From the NCBI GenBank assembly GCA_023231445.1, contig JALNVF010000180.1:1-5282 (forward strand): DNA of 5,282 nt. The letters run 5' to 3'. Positions 1 to 4,990 of this stretch are shown piece after piece. The stretch is from Treponema sp. (GTDB taxonomy: Bacteria > Spirochaetota > Spirochaetia > Treponematales > Treponemataceae). A program made the position numbers and the translations under genes. The notes under the pieces are model-generated. The model was not told the DNA's origin. It did no database searches and saw nothing but the letters and a program-made list of their open reading frames with translations. How positions within the stretch are numbered: position 1 is the stretch's first letter; every line of letters starts with the position of its first letter.

Positions 1-273
1 ACCAAGGAACAATCCTAGTTCAAATACCACATTATCTCGAACTATTTGGGAACTTTTCTCTCGAATAACTGCAACATCATCGGGACTAAAAATAAAGATA
101 GCAAAATCATGTACCGCTGTTGCTGTGATCAGGTCCTCTAGGGTTGTACTGGTCAATTTGAATATGTCTTGTGTCCAAATTGTTGAAAAATGTTCATGAT
201 CTAGTTCAATCTGGATCGCTTTTGCAACTTCGAGACTTTCCGTTGAACACCCAATAAAAACTTTCTGTTTCAT
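1..273 (-). CDS. TIR-like effector of the CAP12/Pycsar family (N-terminal part, cut by window edge)
   Basis: The reading frame opens at ATG 273 and runs without a stop through base 1, giving 91 residues of a protein that continues outside the window. It begins MKQKVFIGCSTESLEVAKAI, followed by TIWTQDIFKLTSTTLEDL (about 32-49), a core strand with DFAIFIFSPDD (56-66) and RDNVVFELGLFLG (79-91). I recognise this order as the TIR-like fold of Pfam PF10137 (CAP12/Pycsar effector TIR). Members degrade NAD+ when activated by a cyclic nucleotide or another trigger, killing or arresting phage-infected cells; E85 in the FELGLF motif is the expected catalytic glutamate. A modest ribosome site (AGGGA, minus strand, 279-283) lies 5 nt before the ATG. 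The gene is about 37% GC, poorer than the backbone genes, and follows an integron-like core site by 59 nt, so it is probably a transferred gene cassette. Whether a nucleotide-sensing domain (STING, SAVED, cNMP-binding) follows cannot be seen. The family call is firm; the defence role is family knowledge. Confidence 0.85.
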   Translation of the reverse strand, partial: MKQKVFIGCSTESLEVAKAIQIELDHEHFSTIWTQDIFKLTSTTLEDLITATAVHDFAIFIFSPDDVAVIREKSSQIVRDNVVFELGLFLG

Positions 274-314
274 ATCAATCCCTACACTTTACTCAATTTG
301 CTAATCTCAGTCTG

Positions 315-323
315 CCCGAAGGG
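315..323. repeat. CCCGAAGGG repeat, copy 1
   Basis: CCCGAAGGG (CCCTTCGGG on the minus strand) lies four bases beyond the GTTAGAT core, inside the putative cassette leader. An identical 9-mer is found 196 bp away at 511-519. On the minus strand both are preceded by GG or GGA. The motif can fold into a tiny UUCG-type hairpin. No T-run follows on the minus strand, so a terminator role is unlikely. Confidence 0.5.
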
Positions 324-326
324 TCC

Positions 327-333
327 ATCTAAC
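327..333 (-). other. Candidate integron attI core site (GTTAGAT)
   Basis: Read on the minus strand the heptamer is GTTAGAT, an exact fit to the integron core consensus GTTRRRY, where the integrase cuts between G and TT. It lies between the 3' end of the integrase remnant (523) and the start of the TIR gene (273), on the same strand as both. This is where attI is expected in integrons whose integrase is co-oriented with the cassettes. A cassette beginning at TT (332) would carry the TIR gene after a 59-nt leader. I found no RYYYAAC partner between here and the integrase remnant, so this is not a normal folded attC site, which fits attI. A degenerate heptamer can occur by chance; position and strand make the case. 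Confidence 0.5.
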
Positions 334-380
334 ATTTATTGTCCTGTTCCAAATAAAATCTGTATTTCTGCAAGTCTGTC

Positions 381-386
381 AGTATA
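381..386 (-). promoter_or_regulatory. Possible -10 element toward the TIR gene
   Basis: On the minus strand this reads TATACT, a 5-of-6 match to the -10 consensus, in AT-rich DNA about 50 bp before the putative attI core. A cassette promoter (Pc) would be expected here. I see no good -35 at 16-18 bp upstream, and the whole stretch is AT-rich enough to give chance matches. Confidence 0.2.
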
Positions 387-448
387 AACTTCCTTTTATT
401 TGTCGTATTTACTTATAATATATATATTACCGTGTTTCTACCAGCATT

Positions 449-467
449 TTATCCTGATTCAGGATAA
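449..467. promoter_or_regulatory. 19-bp perfect palindrome between integrase remnant and cassette
   Basis: TTATCCTGATTCAGGATAA has 9-bp arms around a single central base. It stands in AT-rich non-coding DNA upstream of the TIR gene on that gene's strand. The symmetry suggests a binding site for a dimeric regulator. As RNA it could form an 8-bp stem with a 3-nt loop, but neither strand has a clean T-run after it, so I prefer an operator to a terminator. Which protein binds it is unknown. Confidence 0.45.
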
Positions 468-510
468 TCTTCTTATTTCATGCTGCACTCTATCCAAAGG
501 ACTGTGTACA

Positions 511-519
511 CCCGAAGGG
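511..519. repeat. CCCGAAGGG repeat, copy 2
   Basis: This is the second copy of the 9-mer at 315-323, same orientation, lying 3 bases past the stop codon of the integrase remnant. The two copies bracket the 190-bp non-coding stretch between integrase and cassette. They could be traces of a duplicated recombination region or integrase-binding repeats like the extra direct repeats of some attI sites; neither is proven. Confidence 0.5.
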
Positions 520-522
520 CCT

Positions 523-861
523 TTATTTAATACATGCGTATAAATCAGTTGTTCTCACGTCGTACTGTCCAGGAAGTTCCTGTACAGTACGAATGTCATA
601 TCCGCCTTTTATAAGGTGCGCGGCAAATGAATGCCTGAAAGTATGGCAGCACCCCCGGTAACAATGTTTCCCCTCTGATATATTATGATTCAGGCACAGA
701 TTTCCGTTCATATACTGTATTTTCATACAGGCATTTTCTATGAGAAAAAGATAAGGAAGCGCCGCGCCGCCGGAACATGCTGCAGAACTTCTGGCCCCGT
801 AAATAAACATTTCAAGAACGCTGTTCACCCGGGAAGCACATTTTCCCTTAGTATAACACAA
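523..861 (-). pseudogene. Remnant of an integron integrase (tyrosine recombinase), C-terminal part
   Basis: The last 40 codons (523-648) clearly end an integron-type tyrosine recombinase: CHTFRHSFAAHL, then GYDIRTVQE, then DVRTT and a tyrosine 9 residues after the position of the usual LGH histidine. The HxxR box (H73, R76) and active-site tyrosine (Y108) remain, but LLGH has become LPGQ, losing the second histidine and adding a proline. Upstream, ALPY (34-37), KIQYMNG (47-53) and LNHNISE (57-63) look like eroded versions of the LPYAL, WQYVFP and HHISE landmarks of IntI proteins, with residues missing between them; that alignment is tentative. The frame begins only at a TTG, with no usable ribosome site. 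About two thirds of a normal integrase (over 300 aa) is absent, and the GntR gene starts its 3' end just 50 bp away. I call it a non-functional relic. It points the same way as the TIR gene, as in Treponema integrons. Confidence 0.8.
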
Positions 862-870
862 AAAACAGGA

Positions 871-896
871 AAAACCAGAATATTTTATTCAGACTG
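871..896 (-). terminator. Weak terminator after the GntR gene
   Basis: On the minus strand a GAATA-AAA-TATTC hairpin, extendable by a C-G pair past one mismatch, is followed by GG and two T-rich runs (TTTTT, TTTTTT). It starts about 15 bp after the stop codon of the GntR gene, the right place to end the ABC-GntR transcript. The stem is short and AT-rich, so efficiency may be low. Confidence 0.4.
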
Positions 897-910
897 ATTA
901 AAAATGTATA

Positions 911-1297
911 TTATTCCGGCTCTGTATTTCTATTGAATGCTTGATTTACAATTTCAACAATTTCATCACGCGACACTCCGATTGCTCTGCATGCTGCTAT
1001 GTCACGTACAAGAATTCCTACAGCAGCGTCACTCCGCCTGGTTCGTATCTCATGGCCTGCAAGCGGAGCGACTGACGTTCCTCTTCCGGCTGATGTTGTA
1101 ATGAATCCTTCCCGTTCAAGCTGCTCCCACGCCTGTTTTACGGGGATGACGCTTACGCGCAGATTAAGTGCCACGGTACGGATCGGAGGAAGCCGTGTAC
1201 CCGGTTCAATTTTGCCACTCAGTATCTGTGCGGTGATCTGTTCATAAATCTGGAGATAGATCGGTTTACCGGAAGACGGTGAAAGGACTATATCCAT
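911..1297 (-). CDS. GntR-family repressor, YtrA subfamily
   Basis: This 128-aa protein is a DNA-binding transcriptional repressor. Its winged helix-turn-helix spans residues 11-76: PIYLQIYEQI, the LPPIR motif (36-40), the recognition region SVIPVKQAWEQLEREGFI (49-66), and the wing GRGT (71-74). Only about 50 residues follow, probably the small helical dimerisation part. This short form defines the YtrA subfamily, which usually sits in an operon with ABC transporter genes, as here. The ATG lies one base after the permease stop codon and has only a weak ribosome site (AAAGTG), so translation is probably coupled to the permease. Its likely target is the 33-bp palindrome at the operon promoter (2806-2838), making a negative feedback loop. 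The inducer is unknown; in studied relatives it is often a cell-envelope-active compound. Subfamily call is strong; target is inferred. Confidence 0.9.
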   Translation of the reverse strand: MDIVLSPSSGKPIYLQIYEQITAQILSGKIEPGTRLPPIRTVALNLRVSVIPVKQAWEQLEREGFITTSAGRGTSVAPLAGHEIRTRRSDAAVGILVRDIAACRAIGVSRDEIVEIVNQAFNRNTEPE

Positions 1298-1298
1298 G

Positions 1299-1949
1299 TT
1301 ATAGATTCACTTTATTGAATTCTTTCACGCATATGCGGAATGAAATCAGAAGGGCTGCACACCAGACAATCATTCCTGCGGCCAGTACGGGAATCTGTTT
1401 CAGCTGCGATACGGTATCAGTCGCTGTAATCAGTCTGCCTGCTGCGGTTCCTGTCCACACCGGCAGTTCTGCGGCGGCATATCCTGCCCAGAAGGCGATG
1501 CTTCCTCCCAGAAACGGCAGTGCGGGTTTCTCTATTTTCCGGTAACAGGGTATAAGGAAGCATACATTGAACAATGCATACTGGACAAACTGTATGCCGT
1601 AAAACGCCGCTGTCGTATTTATGCCGGCTTTATTTCCCTCCGGCATCAGTACGTTCCCTGCAATGCCGAACGGTATGCTGACGATTATTTCGCACAGTTC
1701 AATAACTGCGACGCTCAGGAAACGGGCCTTTACAATATCGCTTCTGCGTACGGGCAGACAGGCGGTGTATATTATATCGTTTTCTGCCATCCCCCGGGTG
1801 AACAGGAGGAATATGCTCAGGCAGGAATAATAAAATCCGACGTAATGCGGATAATTCGGGATAAGCATCATAAAAGGGCCCAGACAGAGAAAGATGTATA
1901 TCTGTACATTCATGCACAGGCTGAATTCTTTATACAGCAGATTTTTCAT
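1299..1949 (-). CDS. ABC-2 type membrane permease (ABC2_membrane_5-like)
   Basis: This 216-aa integral membrane protein is the likely transmembrane partner of the ATPase encoded just upstream. I count about six hydrophobic helices, near residues 15-32, 36-52, 77-98, 114-135, 143-161 and 186-207. Between helices 2 and 3 is a cytoplasmic loop with ENDIIYTACLPVRRSDIVKA (56-75). The pattern LPVxRxDIVxxR is typical of ABC-2 permeases of the Pfam PF13346 type found with YtrA regulators. Its ATG overlaps the ATPase TGA by 4 bp (ATGA), and a strong GAGGTGA ribosome site (minus strand, 1953-1959) lies inside the last ATPase codons, so the two are made together. The transported substrate cannot be told from sequence; export or sensing of an envelope-active molecule is a reasonable guess. 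Confidence 0.8.
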   Translation of the reverse strand: MKNLLYKEFSLCMNVQIYIFLCLGPFMMLIPNYPHYVGFYYSCLSIFLLFTRGMAENDIIYTACLPVRRSDIVKARFLSVAVIELCEIIVSIPFGIAGNVLMPEGNKAGINTTAAFYGIQFVQYALFNVCFLIPCYRKIEKPALPFLGGSIAFWAGYAAAELPVWTGTAAGRLITATDTVSQLKQIPVLAAGMIVWCAALLISFRICVKEFNKVNL

Positions 1950-2797
1950 TTATCACCTCTTCTTTCTATATGAACCATAATATCGTCAAGCGACGGTTCC
2001 GCCGTTTCAAGTCCGTCTGCCAGACTGCGGTCTTCAACGTGCAGCATGCCTTCAAATCCGAGCGGATGTGTATGCATGCCTATAAGATGCTGTCTCACTC
2101 CTTCCGTAAGCTGTTCCTTTGTTCCGGAAACAAGCACGTAACTCTGTTTAAAGCTGTCCCTGTCTGTTTCTGCAAGAATTGTTCCATCCTTTATGTAGGT
2201 AATAAAGTCCGCGCATTTTTCAAGATCGGAGGTAATATGGGTGGAAAAAAGAATGCTGTGTGCTCCGTCTTCAATGTATTCCTGAAAAATGCACAGCAGG
2301 TCATCGCGGGCGGCAGGATCAAGACCGCTTGTCGGTTCATCAAGCAGCAGGAGTCGTGCGTTATGCGACAGTGCCACGGCAAGCGAATATTTTACTTTCA
2401 TTCCGGCAGACAGTTCTTTTACTTTTTTGTTCTCGTCGATTTCAAAACGGTCCAGCAGTTCCCGGTAACGCTGTTCGTCCCATTCTGTGTAGAAGCGTCT
2501 CGTTACACTGGTAAGTTTCTTTATATTTGTGTGTGGATAAAAATCCACACCGCCGGAAACGTATCCGGTTGACTGTCTGACTGCAAGTTCATTCTCTGTA
2601 AGGTCATATCCGTTGATGCGGACAGTTCCGCTGTCCGGGTGTACTAAATTAAGCATTGACTTGATTGTCGTCGTCTTGCCCGCACCGTTCCGTCCGATAA
2701 AGCCCATGATGTAGCCTTCTTCCAGAGAAAGGCTGACATTCTTCAGTTCAAAACCGGAATATTTTTTGCAGATGTTCTGTACGTCAATAAGTTTCAT
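1946..2797 (-). CDS. ABC transporter ATP-binding protein
   Basis: This 283-aa cytoplasmic ATPase powers the permease encoded next. Counting from the chosen start, Walker A is GRNGAGKT (35-42), the signature is LSAGMK (129-134), Walker B is LLLLDEPTSGLD (149-160, E154 catalytic) and the switch histidine is H187 in STHIT. The Q-loop region reads TGYVSGGVDFYPH (77-89) and lacks the usual glutamine. After about residue 210 comes a 70-residue tail ending PSLDDIMVHIERR, normal for this exporter group. An upstream start at 2833 would add 12 residues, but that stretch is encoded inside the operator palindrome. ATG 2797 has a good AAGAGG ribosome site 4 nt before it and begins with the usual MKLIDVQNI, so I choose it. 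First gene of the ABC-permease-GntR operon. Substrate unknown. Confidence 0.9.
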   Translation of the reverse strand: MKLIDVQNICKKYSGFELKNVSLSLEEGYIMGFIGRNGAGKTTTIKSMLNLVHPDSGTVRINGYDLTENELAVRQSTGYVSGGVDFYPHTNIKKLTSVTRRFYTEWDEQRYRELLDRFEIDENKKVKELSAGMKVKYSLAVALSHNARLLLLDEPTSGLDPAARDDLLCIFQEYIEDGAHSILFSTHITSDLEKCADFITYIKDGTILAETDRDSFKQSYVLVSGTKEQLTEGVRQHLIGMHTHPLGFEGMLHVEDRSLADGLETAEPSLDDIMVHIERRGDK

Positions 2798-2805
2798 ACA
2801 TCCTC

Positions 2806-2838
2806 TTATATTGTGTATATTGTATATACACAATATAA
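2806..2838. promoter_or_regulatory. 33-bp perfect palindrome, probable GntR operator
   Basis: Two perfectly complementary 15-bp arms (left arm TTATATTGTGTATAT, 2806-2820; right arm 2824-2838) flank the 3-bp centre TGT. The right arm contains the -10 hexamer of the ABC operon promoter, and the palindrome ends 3 bp before the ATPase ribosome site. A bound repressor would block RNA polymerase. The operon's own YtrA-type GntR product is the natural ligand. A further half-site, GTGTAT on the minus strand at 2862-2867, lies just upstream of the -35. Confidence 0.8.
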
Positions 2839-2858
2839 CATTTCACTATAGTTGTCAA
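2832..2858 (-). promoter_or_regulatory. Promoter of the ABC-GntR operon
   Basis: On the minus strand a perfect -35 TTGACA (2853-2858) is followed after 15 bp by TATATT (2832-2837). The -10 is preceded by TG one base upstream (TGTTATATT), an extended -10 that can make up for the short spacer. The -10 lies in the right arm of the operator palindrome. Confidence 0.6.
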
Positions 2859-2878
2859 TAAATACACCCTATTTCCTA

Positions 2879-2907
2879 TTGACATACTAGTTAATAACAT
2901 TTATATT
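2879..2907 (+). promoter_or_regulatory. Promoter of the O-acetylhomoserine sulfhydrylase gene
   Basis: TTGACA (2879-2884), a 17-bp spacer, and TATATT (2902-2907) form a near-consensus housekeeping promoter. Transcription would start near 2914 and give a leader of about 80 nt, too short for a T-box or a SAM riboswitch with its terminator; I see neither. It is divergent from the ABC operon promoter, whose -35 is 20 bp away, so the two may influence each other. Confidence 0.7.
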
Positions 2908-2940
2908 CCTCGTATATATTAGCATTTTACTAGGTTAATA
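2885..2940 (+). repeat. Direct repeat TACTAG(G)TTAATA around the sulfhydrylase promoter
   Basis: TACTAGTTAATA (2885-2896) lies in the promoter spacer and TACTAGGTTAATA (2928-2940) lies about 20 bp past the -10, in the early leader. The copies differ by one inserted G and start 43 bp apart, about four helical turns. This is a plausible pair of binding sites for a regulator of sulfur metabolism, seen only as a sequence pattern. Confidence 0.35.
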
Positions 2941-2993
2941 TTGGTTACGTCCTCAGGGTAATCAGTATACCAGGTATTTCAGGAGGCAGATGT

Positions 2994-4274
2994 ATGGCAG
3001 GAAAGTATCATTTTGAAACGCTGCAGATTCATGCAGGGCAGGAACAGCCTGATCCCGCCACAGGCGCACGGGCAGTTCCGATTTATCAGACTTCGTCGTA
3101 TGTGTTCAGGGACAGTGCTCAGGCTGCCGGACGCTTCGGTCTTTCGGAAGGAGGACAGATTTATTCACGTCTCGGAAATCCGACAAACGACGTACTGGAA
3201 GCGCGTATCAGCGCGCTTGAAGGCGGTATCGGTGCACTTGCTGTTTCTTCGGGAGCGGCAGCGATTGCCTATGCCATACAGAATATTACGTCGGCAGGCG
3301 ACCACATTGTATCGGCAGCAACACTGTACGGCGGTACATACGAACTGTTCTCCTGCACGTTCAGAAACTTCGGCGTTGAAACAACGTTCGTTGATGCATC
3401 CGATCCTGAAAATTTTGAAAAGGCCATACAGCCGAATACGAAAGCAGTGTATTTTGAAACGCTCGGCAACCCGGACTCTTCAATCACAGACATAGAAGCC
3501 GTTTCCGCAGCTGCTCACCGGCACGGCATTCCCGTCATCATCGACAATACATTTGCCACGCCATTTCTGCTGCGCCCGATCGAACACGGAGCGGATATTG
3601 TCGTACACTCCGCCACTAAATTCATTGGCGGACACGGAACGTCAATAGGAGGCCTCATCGTAGACGGCGGTACGTTCCCGTGGGCAAAGTACCCTGACAC
3701 GTTTCCCGGGCTCACCAAACCGAACCCTGCCTATCACGGACTGGTATTCACCGAAGCAGCAGGAAAGGCTGCGTACATACTGAAAATCCGGACAACGCTT
3801 CTGCGCGACACCGGTGCAATTCTGAGTCCGTTCAACAGTTTTCTGTTTCTGCAGGGACTCGAAACACTGTCGCTCCGCGTGGAACGGCACGTGTCGAACG
3901 CATTGAAAGTCGTAGACTTCCTTGTGCATCATCCGGCTGTCGAACGGGTGGACCATCCGTCGATTCCCGGCAGTCCCAGCCACGCACTGTACGAACGGTA
4001 TTTTCCGCACGGGGCCGGTTCAATCTTTACCTTCGACGTAAAAGGGGACGCTGCGCGTGCACGGGAAGTTGTGGATAAACTCAAACTGTTCTCGCTCCTT
4101 GCAAACGTTGCGGACGTCAAGTCGCTCGCCATCCATCCCGGCTCAACGACACACTCGCAGCTTTCCCCTGAAGAACTTGTCAGAACCGGCATCCGGCAGA
4201 ACACCATCCGGCTGTCAATCGGGACAGAATACATAGACGACATCATCGCGGACATTGCACAGGCTCTGGAATGA
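2994..4274 (+). CDS. metY: O-acetylhomoserine sulfhydrylase (aminocarboxypropyltransferase)
   Basis: This 426-aa enzyme uses pyridoxal phosphate to make homocysteine from O-acetylhomoserine and sulfide, the direct sulfhydrylation route to methionine; some relatives also make cysteine from O-acetylserine. It is cytoplasmic and normally tetrameric. It belongs to the Cys/Met-metabolism PLP family: YSRLGNPT (57-64), the phosphate-binding SSGAAA (85-90), D184 in DNTFATP, the PLP lysine K209 in SATKFIGGHG (206-215), RTTLLRDTGA (266-275), SLAIHPGSTTHSQL (377-390) and the carboxylate-binding R406 in IRLSIGTE. The length and the roughly 50-residue insertion between the PLP lysine and RTTLLRDTGA fit sulfhydrylases rather than cystathionine synthases (about 380-400 aa). 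AGGAGG (2981-2986) sits 7 nt before ATG 2994; an out-of-frame ATG at 2990 is ignored. It has its own promoter and stands alone, convergent with the osmC operon. Confidence 0.95.
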   Translation: MAGKYHFETLQIHAGQEQPDPATGARAVPIYQTSSYVFRDSAQAAGRFGLSEGGQIYSRLGNPTNDVLEARISALEGGIGALAVSSGAAAIAYAIQNITSAGDHIVSAATLYGGTYELFSCTFRNFGVETTFVDASDPENFEKAIQPNTKAVYFETLGNPDSSITDIEAVSAAAHRHGIPVIIDNTFATPFLLRPIEHGADIVVHSATKFIGGHGTSIGGLIVDGGTFPWAKYPDTFPGLTKPNPAYHGLVFTEAAGKAAYILKIRTTLLRDTGAILSPFNSFLFLQGLETLSLRVERHVSNALKVVDFLVHHPAVERVDHPSIPGSPSHALYERYFPHGAGSIFTFDVKGDAARAREVVDKLKLFSLLANVADVKSLAIHPGSTTHSQLSPEELVRTGIRQNTIRLSIGTEYIDDIIADIAQALE

Positions 4275-4302
4275 AAAAACGGCGGGGAATTACCCCCGCC
4301 GT
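4274..4302 (-). terminator. Rho-independent terminator of the osmC operon
   Basis: Read on the minus strand, the 9-bp GC-rich stem ACGGCGGGG / CCCCGCCGT (4294-4302 with 4279-4287) has a 6-nt loop and is followed by a T-run, the textbook form. The run reaches base 4274, the last base of the convergent sulfhydrylase stop codon. On the plus strand the hairpin lacks a T-run, so it would end that transcript poorly, although a run of A precedes it. A 7-bp inverted repeat, AAGATGT (4313-4319) with ACATCTT (4356-4362), encloses the 3' leader before it. Confidence 0.85.
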
Positions 4303-4360
4303 ACGAATACGAAAGATGTTCGGCTTCCGTCAGAACACCTTTCTCAGACAGACAGACATC

Positions 4361-4555
4361 TTATACGTTGTCAAAACCTTCGTCGCAGGGACCGTCTTCA
4401 TTCTGAAACCGGTACGACTCTGCGTCAAACGTTGTTGAACAGACATCAAGCGGCAGCTGTTTCATCTTTATCCCGCAGCATTCGGGGACAGCAGCCTTTG
4501 GGTCAGATGATATCTCTTTTCCGCATTTTTCACATTTGTACGTTACTGTATTCAT
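4361..4555 (-). CDS. Small six-cysteine zinc-ribbon / rubredoxin-like protein
   Basis: This 64-aa protein begins MNTVTYKCEKCGKEI and carries C8-x2-C11 and an adjacent pair C26-C27 (PECCGIKM), the layout of a rubredoxin-like or zinc-ribbon knuckle binding one metal. Two more cysteines follow, C39 in LDVCST and C57 in the acidic tail EDGPCDEG. I recall similar small proteins with a CxxC, ECCG and GPCDDG-type tail in anaerobic bacteria, but none with a proven function. It starts 3 bp after the osmC stop, and its AAAGGAG ribosome site is formed by the last osmC codons, so it is co-translated with osmC. This suggests a role in redox or peroxide metabolism, perhaps electron transfer or metal handling. 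Four-cysteine metal binding is likely; the function is unknown. The terminator follows about 60 bp after its stop. Confidence 0.8.
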   Translation of the reverse strand: MNTVTYKCEKCGKEISSDPKAAVPECCGIKMKQLPLDVCSTTFDAESYRFQNEDGPCDEGFDNV

Positions 4556-4558
4556 ATT

Positions 4559-4990
4559 TTACTCCTTTAAAACGGCCTTGAGTTCCATAGGCGTGTTCGA
4601 AAGTGCCCTTGATACAGGACAGTTTTTCTTCGTATCTTCTGCAAGCTTCATAAATGTTTCTTCGTCGATACCTTCGGCAGAAACTTCCGTAAAAACATCG
4701 ATGCGTGTAATCGAAAATCCCTCACCCTGTTTTTCGATGTGAACAGCATCCTCAGTCCGGACCGAGTTCACTTTAAAACCCGCCCCGGAGACTGCCGCCG
4801 CAAGCGCCATTGAATAACAGGCTGCATGGGCTGCACCCAGAAGCTCTTCCGGATTCGTGTTCCGGCCTGTTTCGAAACGGGATATAAAATTATACGGAAC
4901 ATCTTTCAGAATCCCCGTTTCCGTACCAAGAGTTCCTGATCCTCTTTTCAGATCACCTTTCCATTCTGCATAACCTTTTCTTACCGGCAT
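4559..4990 (-). CDS. osmC: OsmC organic hydroperoxide reductase
   Basis: This 143-aa cytoplasmic peroxidase reduces organic hydroperoxides through a reactive cysteine pair. The length equals that of Escherichia coli OsmC as I recall it, and landmarks line up: WKGDLKRGSGTL (10-21), the RFETG region with catalytic arginine (R38), NPEELLGAAHAACYSMAL (46-63) with C58, and KKNCPVSRAL (121-130) with C124. The AHAACYSMAL context and the length place it in the OsmC branch rather than Ohr. A GTG at 5005 would add five residues, but the GGAGG ribosome site (minus strand, 4999-5003) lies inside that extension, so ATG 4990 is the start. It is first of a two-gene operon with the small zinc-ribbon protein. 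In strict anaerobes such enzymes guard against oxygen exposure and lipid peroxides; expression may be stress-induced, but no known operator is visible. Confidence 0.92.
   Translation of the reverse strand: MPVRKGYAEWKGDLKRGSGTLGTETGILKDVPYNFISRFETGRNTNPEELLGAAHAACYSMALAAAVSGAGFKVNSVRTEDAVHIEKQGEGFSITRIDVFTEVSAEGIDEETFMKLAEDTKKNCPVSRALSNTPMELKAVLKE

Noticed and set aside
685..897. 70-aa plus-strand open frame
   Set aside because: It lies opposite the integrase remnant, whose motifs are clear on the minus strand; the plus translation has no recognisable motif.
1970..2572. 200-aa plus-strand open frame opposite the ABC ATPase
   Set aside because: It is a shadow of the ATPase gene, which has all the ABC motifs; the plus-strand frame has no recognisable domain and no ribosome site I could find.
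2798..2833. Upstream start of the ATPase (12 additional residues)
   Set aside because: The extension would be translated from the operator palindrome, and the good ribosome site serves the ATG at 2797.
2908..2993. SAM riboswitch or T-box in the metY leader
   Set aside because: The leader is only about 80 nt, with no terminator hairpin and no conserved riboswitch core that I could see.
4344..4358. AGAC tandem repeat (about three units)
   Set aside because: Too short to be a meaningful microsatellite; it is part of the 3' leader before the terminator.
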